From NCBI RefSeq assembly GCF_003316765.1, contig NZ_NIJF01000073.1, positions 62,001 through 126,000 of the forward strand: a stretch of DNA of 64,000 nucleotides, in the 5' to 3' direction. Below the pieces are notes generated by a model. It worked only from the letters and a program-made list of their open reading frames with translations. It did no database searches and had not been told where the DNA came from. This DNA is from Bacillus sp. P14.5. Its GTDB lineage: Bacteria > Bacillota > Bacilli > Bacillales > Bacillaceae_B. Shown piece after piece: positions 1 through 8,402 of this stretch. The position numbers were made by a program, and so were the translations under genes. Every line of letters starts with the position of its first letter. Position 1 is the stretch's first letter.

Positions 1-1
1 C

Positions 2-1980
2 TTAAAAGAGGTCATCCAAAAAAGGTGGCAAGCTATTGAGTTTTATTATAAAGGAGATATGGAAAAAGCAATTTCTCAATTAAATGAAGCTGTATCCCAA
101 ATTGAGGAACTGAAAATAGAAAAGTGGATTAGAGACGATATTCTTATAGATATCAGAAACTTTGAAAATAAAAAAATGAACAATTCTAATCAGGTGTTTA
201 TCTCTGATGCCCAAAAAAAATAGAAGATAATAGTCACTTGTTATATTTTCCGGCTATAGATAGAGTGCAAAAAAATATTAATAATGAAATCCTTAAAGAC
301 ATAAATAAGTTCACTATTCAAAGTCCTTACAGTACTTCGATTGGTTCTAAAATAGATTACCTACTTGAGGAAGTAGCAAAAAGTTTGTATATTGCTATTA
401 TTTATGGTTCGTTAACCCATATATCACTCACAAATAGCTTACTGAAAGATATCTTTCAGCAATATTCACGAATCTATGATGAATATCAATTAAAATTTGA
501 GTATTTGAAATTTAGCATTCTTGATCAAGATTATAAAAACATTAAACATATTTGCAATAATAACAGTGAAATTTTATCTTCGTGTAGCTTTGAAAAAATA
601 TATGAATTGTATAGGTTATCTAATTCGTTACCATACGAGGGAGATAGGACTAAAACCAAATTAGTTTTGTTTAATCACCTTGGTTACTACTTTGGGGATA
701 AAGACTATAATAACATCCAAGACGAGATATTTAATATCTTAAATAAGTGGCTTTATTCTGAACCAATAGTAGGAAACTGGTCATTTATTGTTAAAGCAAT
801 AAAAGGAAATATCAGAAGAATAGATATTAACAGGGTTTTTCCTTTTTTAATTCAAATCATAAAAAATAAGTTTGTTAGATTTTACGATAATGTCTTTGAT
901 TTGCTTGAGAGTATTAATTGGAAGGTATATTCTCATCATTTAGGAGAATTAAAGAATCTAATAGTTGATTTATTAGATGAAAATCAACTAAAGGATTCCA
1001 GATTCTTTCAGAGTTTAATAATAAGTCTAAGAAGACAATTTGAAGAGTTTAGTGAATTAGATAGGATAATAAAAGAGGAATCGGGGAAATTTTACAACCT
1101 GTACAAGTTAGAAGTGTTTAATTTATCCTCAGAAGAAAATGGTCACTATATAAAAGAGTATGTAGACCAAATGGTTAATAGAAATAATAACTTAGGTAAA
1201 AATGGAGTATATGGAACCTATGCAACCTCCCCATATAGAATAATAAAAAATATTATATCGAATTCAAATATTGTTCTCACACAAATACTTTTTTTAGACG
1301 TAATAGATAGTATTAAAGAAACTTTACTTAATCCAAAGCAATATGCAAATGAAAAGCTAGATGGGTTAGAGCTTTTATTTGTATTAAAATTGATGAATAA
1401 CCGTGAGGAAGAAATAATATATGATTGGGAAGGTCTAAATACTGAACTCCTAGGTAACGTTGAAAATGTGTTGAACATATATCAAGGTATTTTCGAAAAA
1501 GATTCGGAACTAACTGTTAGACTATATTTGTATATATGGTTTATTGCAAACTCAGTATCTGAAGATAAAGAGTTATTGCTTTTACTTTCAGTTTTTAATA
1601 AAGAAGACGTATACCAAAACATAAAGTTATTAGAATCAATAAAATTGTTTGTGAGTTATCATGATGAGAGTAATAAAGCGATTCCAAATGATCAAATTAT
1701 TTTACATGTTATCTTATCAAAATCTAGAGATAGAAATTTTTATTTAAGGTATCATGCAATTGAATCTTTATTCCTAATGATAGGAAAAGGTTACGATGAA
1801 GTTATTATTAGTGAATTATCTGAACTAATTGAAGATCCAGATTACAGAATTAAAGCTATGATTATCAATAATGCTAACAAACTGAATTCTAATTATAGAG
1901 ATTCTATGGAAATAATCTTTGAAAAGGCCAAAATAGATAACAATTTTATTATTCGAAGAAATGAGCTCACCTTAAATTGA
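2..1980 (+). CDS. Helical-repeat hypothetical protein, 5'-truncated by window edge and split at an A8 run
   Basis: An open frame runs from base 2 to a TAG at 221-223. A second frame continues with no good ribosome site from a TTG at 238 to 1980 (580 residues). The two frames meet at A8 (213-220). Removing one A joins them into a continuous protein reading DAQK(K)-IEDNSHLLYFPAIDR. I therefore treat this as one gene with a -1 shift, whose beginning lies outside the window. The protein is Leu/Ile/Asn/Lys-rich and almost entirely helical. Its last 120 residues look HEAT-like (for example ELSELIEDPDYRIKAMI). I see no catalytic motif. Its place at the edge of a defence island is compatible with the helical C-terminal half of a large defence protein, but that is inference. 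A strong terminator follows the stop codon. Confidence 0.6.
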
Positions 1981-2020
1981 TAGACAAGAACCAGGATCTC
2001 CTGGTTCTTGTCTATTTTGT
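1981..2020 (+). terminator. Rho-independent terminator
   Basis: A near-perfect hairpin (arms GACAAGAACCAGGA and TCCTGGTTCTTGTC) starts right after the stop codon of the preceding gene and runs into TATTTTGTT. Confidence 0.85.
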
Positions 2021-2323
2021 TAACGCAGCTAAACCTGGTTGGTACAATCCAGACTCAAAAAACTTATTTATCTCCTCTACGACCGCTTAAAGCTATAGCC
2101 ACCAACATTGAAAAGAAAAATTATTATTAGTTAAAGGGTAAGATAAAAATAGGAGGATCACATCTAAACCGAAAGGAGTAAGTGATAACTTCAAAATGCC
2201 TGCTGAATATATGAAATTAACTAATGAGTCTTCAAGAAGGCAGCTCCTAAAAGCCGATCTGAGTAGAGAGAAACGTCTTCAGTGGGACAAGGAACCTCCT
2301 CCTCTAAAGTTCAATCTCTCCAG
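2021..2323. other. Intergenic stretch, no convincing gene
   Basis: It contains two AGGAGG-like sites (near 2151 and 2174) and an ATG at 2196 opening a 66-codon frame. That frame mostly overlaps the opposite-strand VOC gene and resembles nothing I know. Possibly the relic of a lost gene start. Confidence 0.4.
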
Positions 2324-3130
2324 TCACTCATTGGTAATCTCATATATTCCACCTTGTAAAAGAATGGATTGGTTCTGCCGGCCGTTTTCAAGCTGAAGGC
2401 CAAAGGGTCTCTCGCCAAATTCATCGAGGAAATCTTTAAGGCCGCCCTCCTCAAGAGGATTACAAAACAACAGGTTTCCGTCCGGCATGTAAAGGCGCTG
2501 GCATTTTGCACCCCATTCCTCATTTATATACGCCTCTCCGATTTGCAGCTCGAAAAGTGAAGACCAACGGGAAATTGTATCATCCAAATCTTTAACTGCT
2601 AACAACGCATCCTTTATTTGAAGAGAGCCGGCTGGATGGCTGGAGTATGCCTTCAGTTTCTCTCTTCTAACCGCATCATCTTCTCCCCATTGGATGAAGA
2701 AGGGAAGGAGAAGTGTTGGATGCTCCTCCGCGATAAACAGCATGGACCATTGCAGAAGTTCTCCACTGTCCGTTAACCGCGAACCTTTGACAGGGCCATG
2801 AAGTTTCAGCCCTTTTTCTTTAAGGTCGACAGCAAGTTGATCCATGTTATTTGTCCTGAGAGCGATCCTCCCCGGGTGGTCTCCCAAAGGCAGCTCAGTG
2901 ACAAGCTGTTGAATCAGCGGGTTATCGTCAACCTGGATGGATACAGATGCATCTTGAATTCCGAGCCACTCGATATAACTAAAACCAAAATAAGCAAGCG
3001 TGTTATAAGTCCCCCAGTTTTCATGCTTCCCACCCTCAATAACCTGAATGCCATGCTGCAGCATGGTTTTTTTCGCGGATGTAGGATCAGATGAAAAGTG
3101 AACAAGATGATCAAAGGCAAGTGAAGTCAT
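2324..3130 (-). CDS. VOC family (glyoxalase-like) protein
   Basis: This 268-residue protein belongs to the vicinal-oxygen-chelate superfamily, closest in appearance to the Glyoxalase_3-like group of Bacillus. The N-terminus (FDHLVHFSSDP...GIQVIEGGKHENWGTYN) is the first beta-alpha-beta module, with a His and the usual G-G-x-H-x-x-x-G-T-x-N segment. A second module near residues 160-260 (LAVKDLDDTISRWSSLF, then LYMPDGNLLFCNP) supplies the paired fold. The length fits the family. Such proteins bind a divalent metal and act on small carbonyl or aromatic substrates; the substrate here cannot be read. It is a single gene with its own ribosome site, not obviously linked to the island around it. Confidence 0.85.
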   Translation of the reverse strand: MTSLAFDHLVHFSSDPTSAKKTMLQHGIQVIEGGKHENWGTYNTLAYFGFSYIEWLGIQDASVSIQVDDNPLIQQLVTELPLGDHPGRIALRTNNMDQLAVDLKEKGLKLHGPVKGSRLTDSGELLQWSMLFIAEEHPTLLLPFFIQWGEDDAVRREKLKAYSSHPAGSLQIKDALLAVKDLDDTISRWSSLFELQIGEAYINEEWGAKCQRLYMPDGNLLFCNPLEEGGLKDFLDEFGERPFGLQLENGRQNQSILLQGGIYEITNE

Positions 3131-3233
3131 TTTGTATCCCTCGTTTCTGATTAGTGATGTGATTCTATTTTAGCAGGTTTTAAAAAGGGTCTGGGTGTCT
3201 GTGCTTCTATCGTATTACCGCACCGTCTGTTTT

Positions 3234-3297
3234 TGTCTGTTAATGACGCTCTATAATGTCCTGAAACTGACGGCTCATTTTGTCCTTAATTTGACGG
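3234..3297 (+). repeat. Left-end transposase binding-site array
   Basis: Three phased sites: TGTCTGTTAATGACG at 3234, TGTCCTGAAACTGACGG at 3257-3273 and TGTCCTTAATTTGACGG at 3281-3297, spaced 23-24 bp. The last two match the right-end consensus closely. Confidence 0.75.
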
Positions 3298-3352
3298 ATT
3301 TATTGCCACTTAAAAATACAGAAGGGAGGCTTGTAAAGCCTCCCCAGAACAT

Positions 3353-3592
3353 CTATAAATCTACCTCGTAGGTTTCATTTTGCTTCAAATAAAAACGGAC
3401 TTCATGACTGCCGGTGATGATGTACCAATCTCTGCCGAGCTCAAGCCGGCATGACAACACCTTGCCATAACCGAGGTTCAGCTCGAACCATTCACCACAC
3501 CTCAGTTTGTAACCTTTTTGATCTCCCCAATTAACAATCCAACAATCAAGTGTCTCATCAAAGTACATACTCTTCCAACGACTTTTCTTCAT
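3353..3592 (-). CDS. DUF5348 family protein (transposon accessory)
   Basis: This 79-residue protein is rich in Trp, Tyr and Gly, with a beta-rich pattern (MKKSRWKSMYFDETLDCW... CGEWFELNLG...WYIITGSHEVRFYL) typical of DUF5348. In Firmicutes this family is encoded next to ExeA/TniB-like ATPases of transposons. Its start overlaps the stop of the ATPase gene by four bases (ATGA), so the two are translationally coupled. Its function is unknown; a DNA-binding or target-choice accessory role is only inference from the constant neighbourhood. Confidence 0.75.
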   Translation of the reverse strand: MKKSRWKSMYFDETLDCWIVNWGDQKGYKLRCGEWFELNLGYGKVLSCRLELGRDWYIITGSHEVRFYLKQNETYEVDL

Positions 3593-4389
3593 GCAAGTTC
3601 TCCTTCAATCACCTTCTTGACCATACGGTCATCAATGATTCTTGAGCCATTTTGAGCTGCGAACAGAAGACAATGTGTCGCCAGTTTATTGATCAGTCGT
3701 GATGCACCACTTGAAAAGCTGAAAATCTCATCAAGGGCTAGATCACTAAAGATATCTCGTTCAACACCGGCATAGCTCAAATGCTTATTCATATATTGCT
3801 CTGTTTCTGCTCTGTCAAGATGATCAAGCTTAAACTGGATATCGATGCGCTGACGGATTGCTGCGAATGACTGAAGCCGAAGGCGATCCCACAGCTCAGT
3901 CTGTCCTACCATAATCAATGCCATGGGACTTTGCGCATCCATACGGAAGTTTAAAAGGAAACGTACTTCCTCTAACATTTCACGATCAAGCAGATGGGCT
4001 TCATCGACCACAACCACAGGCGTTATCTTGTGAATGCCTTTCATCAATTCGATTTCACGATGTAATTGGCGCTTGGCATCACCTCTGTAGAACTTTGCTT
4101 CGAGACCCAACTGTTCTAACATTCCTTTATAGAAGTGACGTGGTGTCAACTTAGAATCTGATAAATAGATCAGCTTGAAATGCGATGGATCTAGTTGATC
4201 TGTAAATCTGCGAATAGCTGTCGTTTTTCCAAGCCCGCACTCACCAGTCATGATAGCGAAAAGCTGACGTTCTGCGGCATAGTTCAGTCGTCCAATAATC
4301 TCTTCGAGCTGAGTAGATTCATATAGTTCAGTCGTTGGAATGCTGCGAGAAAATGGCGTATGGCGCATCTCAAAGAAGGACTCAAACAT
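3589..4389 (-). CDS. TniB/ExeA-like AAA+ ATPase of the transposon
   Basis: A 266-residue AAA+ ATPase. The N-terminal segment FESFFEMRHTPFSRSIP is the hallmark start of ExeA/GspA/TniB-type transposon ATPases. Walker A is GECGLGKTT (about residues 50-58) and Walker B is VVVVDEAHLL (about 124-133). Sensor-type residues and the C-terminal winged region follow. In related elements this protein forms an ATP-dependent filament on target DNA and activates the transposase. It overlaps the end of the transposase gene by eight bases and the DUF5348 gene by four, so all three form one transcript. It appears intact. Confidence 0.88.
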   Translation of the reverse strand: MFESFFEMRHTPFSRSIPTTELYESTQLEEIIGRLNYAAERQLFAIMTGECGLGKTTAIRRFTDQLDPSHFKLIYLSDSKLTPRHFYKGMLEQLGLEAKFYRGDAKRQLHREIELMKGIHKITPVVVVDEAHLLDREMLEEVRFLLNFRMDAQSPMALIMVGQTELWDRLRLQSFAAIRQRIDIQFKLDHLDRAETEQYMNKHLSYAGVERDIFSDLALDEIFSFSSGASRLINKLATHCLLFAAQNGSRIIDDRMVKKVIEGELA

Positions 4390-5740
4390 GACTCGTTCCC
4401 CCTTTGCTGATATGACGGAAACTCACGGCTGGGACAGAAGGTATAATGGCGGCAGCCTTTCTTGCCTGGTTAGGTTTTTTAGCTCCCTGAAGAAGTCTTG
4501 AAGAACCGGCAGGTTCCTTTATCATCTTCTCCGGAAGAGATGGTCTTTTTCCTGTTCTCTCTGAAATCACCATTCTTTTTGCTTTCCAACTATCAAAACC
4601 CGGATAAACTACGGTTAATTCAGTAGTGTCTTGAGGGTCATAGGTAATTTCAACTTTACATCCAACGAAATTGATACCTACTTCATATTTTTCATCCTGA
4701 AAACTAATGCAGCCAGCTTTATCGACTTTCCTTGTTTCTGAATGCAGGAATGCGTGAGCGAGCTCTTCTGCAGAAACGTGACGAATGGGCGTACCTTCAC
4801 TGCGATAAGCTTCTAATGGTGTGATGTTTTTCTCTAAAGCTGAGTGCGGCTTATGAAGATAACGCTCATCAAGCCATACACCTAACCATTGATTTAACGC
4901 TTCAATTGTTTGAGGGTTTTCTAGTTTCACCTCGTTTAAAAACTCTTCGAATGTGCGATTAAAACGTTCTACTTTACCAGTCGATTCAGGCGAGTAAGGA
5001 CAGGCATATAGAAGCCGGGTACCTAACTTGGAACAGGTTCTGGCCATCCATTTCGTCCGGTACTGCTTACCGTTATCAAAGTAAACACTTTCAGGAACCC
5101 CATGCTTTCTGACAGCTTCACGAAAAGCATCTTCAACACAACGAGCATCAAGCATAGGATAGAATGCCACATGAAGTGGAAATCGAGTCGCGTCGTCTAA
5201 AAAAGCTACCATATATACCTATTTTTTCGTACCGTTCGGTCCAATCGGTAAATAAGGTCCGTATTTAATATCAGAATGCCATAAGGCATTCCGACAACGC
5301 TTCTGAAAACGTCGGACAGCTCCAGATGTTTCATGATACATCTTCATTTGCCGTGAACTATAACCACGTTTTGCGAGACGCTCCTGCAGTGTTGATCGTT
5401 TCAGTACACCTTTTTCTACAAGGCCATCCCACTCGAGGATTTGAATAATGGAGGCAATACTCCTACTTGGCACTTCACGTCTCAGTAAAATAGCCTGTTC
5501 AAGCACTTGATCCTGTAATTCTTCTGGAACTGAACGATAAGGTTTTTGTTTTAAACCCTCAAAGCCTTTTTCCTTAAACTGCGAGATATAGCGTCGAATG
5601 GTGCGTTCTGAAAGTCCGTGCCTCAGACAGATTTGCTTGATGAGTCTTCCTCGCTCCTGCTTATCCAATTCTTCATCTAATAACGGCGCAATCATTTGAA
5701 AGCGATTCGTTGCCTTTTCATCTGCTTTAGTTCTATCCAT
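4382..5740 (-). pseudogene. DDE (rve) transposase interrupted by an in-frame amber codon
   Basis: The start is the ATG at 5738-5740, preceded by AAAAAAGGAG; the longer upstream frame lacks support. Residues 1-120 hold a helix-turn-helix region (ICLRHGLSERTIRRYISQF) followed by a second HTH-like part. The DDE core follows: HSDIKYGPYLP carries the first Asp. VAFLDDATRFPLHVAFYPML and VYFDNGKQYRT carry later catalytic-region residues, and SPESTGKVERFNRTFEEF carries the Glu. Reading ends at TAG 5219-5221 and resumes in the same frame (GTA TAT ATG GTA), leaving a 276-residue C-terminal part that could start at 5212. A CAG-to-TAG change would restore about 453 residues, the usual length. The element is therefore probably immobile unless the codon is suppressed. 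Confidence 0.85.
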
Positions 5741-5778
5741 TGTTAACACTCCTTTTTTCTTGATAATTGAAGTGTAAA

Positions 5779-6346
5779 TCATGGATAAGCGGACAAAAAC
5801 GCAGAACGGGTATGTATCCAAAAATGATGATTTGCAACTGGATGGACAATTTTCCCCAGCCATCCACTTGCTGTGCCAAACCATTGTCCAATTCGTTTAT
5901 GTACAGGCAACAGACGACTGGACAGGTCGACCGTTGGGGTCTCATTCTGCTCAAATTGAATCAGTAAGGATTGAAGAATAAACAACCAGTAATCAATCAA
6001 AATAGAAAACCATTTCCTCCACCCGTAAATCGTAGATTCATCCGCTGCCACCGTCAGGTGGGCTGTTTGAAAAATGGTTTCCTCAATGACATCTGCAGCG
6101 TATCGTTTATATGGGATCATTAAGTCAGGAAGCTCGTGATGAATCTTGTTGCACTGCTGGCAACGCAGCCTCCTGATAATAAACGTTCTGGCCATGCCTC
6201 TTTCATCTTTTAACTTTCTCTCCCTTGAACCAATGACCTTGAAGTCCTGATGATTACAACAGGGACAAGGAACCTTTTCTGCACATTTAATAAAAAACGC
6301 CTTTATCGGCGGATTCCACTATGATATAATCATTTACAACAATCAT
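5779..6346 (-). CDS. DUF6431 transposon protein, frameshifted at a T6 run
   Basis: Read from ATG 6344-6346 the protein begins MIVVNDYIIVESADKGVF. The frame then breaks at T6 on the coding strand (A6 at 6292-6297). Dropping one T continues it as IKCAEKVPCPCCNHQDFKVIGSR and on to IIRRLRCQQCNKIHHELPDL and the stop at 5779. The two Cys pairs (CPCC and CQQC), the R-R-L-R-C and the I-H-H-E-L-P-D stretch are the signature of DUF6431, which is found beside transposases in Bacilli. The four cysteines probably bind zinc. The short helical C-terminus (WRKWFSILIDYW...) continues to the stop. I judge a single gene with a one-base excess rather than two genes. Confidence 0.7.
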
Positions 6347-6418
6347 ATTGTTTGAGGGACGTCTTCCGTCGCGCCACTGGTAATGGCCGGCATCATGGAA
6401 GGCGTCTTTTCCTTTCTT

Positions 6419-6482
6419 TAGGGTTATTAAGGACATTATATCCGTCAACCCCTGGACAAACAATACCGTCAATAAATGGACG
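6419..6482 (-). repeat. Right-end transposase binding-site array
   Basis: Inverted copies of the left-end motif: CGTCCATTTATTGACGG (6466-6482), TGTCCAGGGGTTGACGG (6442-6458) and a half-conserved TGTCCTTAATAACCCTA (6419-6435). Spacing is 23-24 bp. Confidence 0.75.
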
Positions 6483-6498
6483 TTTTTAAACAGCATTA

Positions 6499-6535
6499 AC
6501 ATTTGTCGACAAATGTTGGGGCGTCACTGTGACAT
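6499..6535. repeat. Palindrome and transposon-end-like direct repeat, copy 1
   Basis: An 18-bp perfect palindrome, ACATTTGTCGACAAATGT (6499-6516), runs into GTTGGGGCGTCACTGTGACA. The same sequence recurs in the same orientation at about 7263-7291 (CGACAAACGTTGGGGGTCG then CTGTGACA). It may be the outer transposon end. Confidence 0.55.
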
Positions 6536-6801
6536 TAAATAAAGAATTTATTGATTATATTCACTCCTTACAAAATGGAGAAGAATTTAAAGAAGCAAAG
6601 TTGGTTTTCAAAAGTAAAGAAGACATCGCAGAAGCTGTTTCACATAAGCGTGTAATTCTGCAGTGTTTGGATATCGTTCTAGGGACGATGGAGTATAGGT
6701 TGAATGAAAAGAACAAGATCATTTCTTACTTAATAATTATTTTCACCTTTATTATAACTAAAAAATACAACAATTTTATTGTAAAAAAGTTGGAAATGTA
6801 A
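6529..6801 (+). CDS. Small hypothetical protein, probably 5'-truncated
   Basis: A 90-codon frame opens with a GTG that lies inside the repeat at the transposon end and has no ribosome site. The original start was therefore probably removed by the insertion. Residues 1-60 (EFIDYIHSLQNGEEFKEAKLVFKSKEDIAEAVSHKR) look like a real amphipathic protein. The end (IISYLIIIFTFIITKKY) is a short hydrophobic segment. I do not recognise the family. It may be a gene relic. Confidence 0.35.
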   Translation: MTLNKEFIDYIHSLQNGEEFKEAKLVFKSKEDIAEAVSHKRVILQCLDIVLGTMEYRLNEKNKIISYLIIIFTFIITKKYNNFIVKKLEM

Positions 6802-6837
6802 TATAGTTTGAAATTTTAGGCTAAGCAAATACGGGTT

Positions 6838-6893
6838 CAGGGCCTGCCCCAGCACACTAACGTATTAACCGGGGATCAGGCCCCCTTTATCTG
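6838..6893. repeat. GGCCTG/CAGGCC hairpin repeat with CACACTAACGTATTAA core
   Basis: A GGGCCTGCCCC arm, the core CACACTAACGTATTAA and a GGGGATCAGGCCCCC arm form a stem-loop ending in a short T-run. The same core occurs at about 7209-7224, and relatives of the arms occur at 22967-23020. It looks like a dispersed terminator-like repeat. Confidence 0.6.
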
Positions 6894-6898
6894 GACAA

Positions 6899-7159
6899 AT
6901 AGATTCGGGGGCTTCCTTGCTGATGGAGGCTGTAGCCGCTGTCTTCGTCGGATTTTCCGTTCTTGGAATGGGAAAACCCAATGCATTGGGAAACTTTCTT
7001 CGGAGCAACTTTAATAGGAGTGCTCCTCAATGGGCTGACCATGCTGAATTTACCGTACTACTACGCATTTTAAATTGTAAAAGGCACCGTCCTTGTCCTT
7101 GCATTGACGGTTACGTATTTCCGACTCAGTGCAAAAAAATCAGGGCATACGAAAGTACA
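6899..7159 (+). pseudogene. Decayed C-terminal fragment of a ribose-type ABC permease
   Basis: The frame reads DSGASLLMEAVAAVFVGFSV and on to GKPNALGNF. After a one-base shift near 6995 it reads FGATLIGVLLNGLTMLNLPY, ending at an in-frame TAA near 7075, then IVKGTVLVLALTVTYFRL. This aligns throughout with the last 70 residues of the intact permease at 28332-29345 (LMDSVAAAFIGFSVLGAGKP). The two differ at many positions, so this is the relic of a paralogous transporter rather than a recent copy. It lies between the two direct repeats of the transposon end. Confidence 0.85.
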
Positions 7160-7195
7160 AATGAAGAGTGGCAGTTGATGATTGGTAGGAGGAAA

Positions 7196-7250
7196 AAAGC
7201 CTGATCCCTAACACACTAACGTATTAAGTGTTGGGGACCAGGATTTTTTA
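7196..7250. repeat. Second terminator-like hairpin repeat
   Basis: CCTGATCCC, the core CACACTAACGTATTAA and GGGGACCAGG form a stem followed by ATTTTTTATTC. It has the same core as the copy at 6838-6893 and could end transcription from either side. Confidence 0.6.
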
Positions 7251-7262
7251 TTCCTATTAGCA

Positions 7263-7298
7263 TTCGACAAACGTTGGGGGTCGCTGTGACAGTAAATT
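7263..7298 (+). repeat. Transposon-end-like direct repeat, copy 2
   Basis: CGACAAACGTTGGGGGTCG then CTGTGACAGTAAATTA parallels 6508-6540 in sequence and orientation. The two copies bracket 6536-7262, which holds the permease relic. Confidence 0.55.
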
Positions 7299-8016
7299 AC
7301 CTAAAACTGGGTGAGGATTCATTATGTATATTATCAAAATAATGATGGTAAGAGTCTGAACCTAAAATACTTTTCATTTGTATTTTATTTGCTAAACTCA
7401 TAGTCAGATCATTTAATTGATTGTGTTTTGAAAACGAAACTAAAAAATATTCATTAATAACATTTAAAAATTTTGAGAACTTTTGAACCTCTGAATCAAA
7501 AGGCGGTTCATTCAATTCAACAATATAACTAAGATGAGATTGCTGAGTTGTGGGGTTGCTATGAATTATTTGTGAGTTTGCACCAAAATAGGAAAATAAT
7601 GAGTCGCAGGAAGTCTTGAAACTATTTTGATTATTTCTATAGGCAGCAACTTCTTTTAGTTTCTCCTGAATACGAAAAAATGGCATATTATTAGCATTTT
7701 CTATATCCTGACCAATACTAACTAGGGTCATTCTTAGTATGTTTTCTGAAATACTTCTTTTTATAGCTGATATGAAAAATGAATTGTAGTTTGGTAAATG
7801 GAATAGCATTAATAAAAGTTGATGCTTTAAGTATGAAAGGTGATCGGTAAAATTTGAATCTTTGAAAAAATCCAGAAAAACATCTGTGATTTCAATTAAT
7901 TTAAATAATTTTTCAATTAACCTTCGGTTTTGGGAAAAATTGAAATTACTCTTAGGATAAAATTCTTCAACAAAATTTTTATATTCTTGACAAGATTTAT
8001 CTATAGTATCGTTCAT
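7297..8016 (-). CDS. Third gene of ParA cassette, unknown helical protein
   Basis: A 239-residue protein I do not recognise. It is predicted helical and Asn/Phe/Ser-rich. A central segment (KTSCDSLFSYFGANSQIIHSN) resembles the S-x-x-x-H stretch of HEPN/DUF5677-like helical proteins but lacks the R-x4-6-H ribonuclease motif. The start overlaps the stop of the second gene by four bases, so the cassette is translationally coupled. Base composition matches the two genes upstream and is AT-richer than the metabolic regions. The 3' end reaches into the transposon-end repeat, so the last residues may not be original. Confidence 0.7.
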   Translation of the reverse strand: MNDTIDKSCQEYKNFVEEFYPKSNFNFSQNRRLIEKLFKLIEITDVFLDFFKDSNFTDHLSYLKHQLLLMLFHLPNYNSFFISAIKRSISENILRMTLVSIGQDIENANNMPFFRIQEKLKEVAAYRNNQNSFKTSCDSLFSYFGANSQIIHSNPTTQQSHLSYIVELNEPPFDSEVQKFSKFLNVINEYFLVSFSKHNQLNDLTMSLANKIQMKSILGSDSYHHYFDNIHNESSPSFR

Positions 8017-8402
8017 GAATTTTTCCTCTCGAATTGATCTAAAAGTGAGTCAAAATAATTTCCATCTTTTTTGGCTTTTTTAGTTCCTTGGTTACTCGAG
8101 TAGTTATCATCGAAAGCTATTTTATTAATAGAAATATTAACTTGTTTTAACTGATCTAAAGTGAATGATTCAACTAGCCGGCATACTCTCCCGACAATTT
8201 GGGTTCGACTAAGAAAAACATAAGGTTTAAAAGAAATATTATTATTCTCTAAAAAAGATTGGATCTCATTATTGTTTTTATATATTTCTTTTGAAAGAAG
8301 AAGAGTCATTAGTATTCCATACATGTGAGCCCTATATGTTTGTTCTTCACGAATATTTTTAGTATTTACTAAGAGTATTCTCAATATCTCCAAATCACTC
8401 AT
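8013..8402 (-). CDS. Second gene of ParA cassette, unknown small protein
   Basis: A 129-residue protein of unknown family. Residues 1-90 form a compact helical region (SDLEILRILLVNTKNIREEQ). A basic patch (FLSRTQIVGRVCRLVESFT) could touch nucleic acid, and the tail is Lys/Ser/Asn-rich (SSNQGTKKAKKDGNYFDSLL). Small proteins after ParA are often ParB-like centromere binders or adaptors; that role is inferred only from position. The gene overlaps ParA by four bases upstream and the 239-residue gene by four bases downstream. Confidence 0.7.
   Translation of the reverse strand: MSDLEILRILLVNTKNIREEQTYRAHMYGILMTLLLSKEIYKNNNEIQSFLENNNISFKPYVFLSRTQIVGRVCRLVESFTLDQLKQVNISINKIAFDDNYSSNQGTKKAKKDGNYFDSLLDQFERKNS

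Larger units (their letters stand above)
3196..6535. mobile_element. Four-gene transposon (DUF6431 / DDE transposase / TniB-like ATPase / DUF5348)
   Basis: The four minus-strand genes lie between two arrays of a 17-bp motif of the form TGTCC-N6-TGACGG. At the left end, copies begin at 3234 (weak), 3257 and 3281. At the right end, inverted copies occupy 6466-6482, 6442-6458 and 6419-6435 (weak). The spacing is 23-24 bp, about two helical turns, as expected of multi-site transposase binding in Tn7/Tn5053/Mu-like elements. The gene content (DDE integrase-type transposase plus AAA+ partner) fits that mechanism. The exact ends are not resolved: the left end may start at the TGTC at 3196. The right end may be at 6511 (TGTCGACA) or 6535 (TGTCACAG). 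I found no clear target-site duplication. Confidence 0.8.

Noticed and set aside
2196..2396. 66-codon frame after an AGGAGG-like site
   Set aside because: Overlaps the well-supported VOC gene on the other strand and resembles no protein family.
3234..3297. CRISPR-like short array
   Set aside because: Repeats of 17 bp at 23-24-bp period with almost no spacer, matched by inverted copies at the other transposon end; no cas genes.
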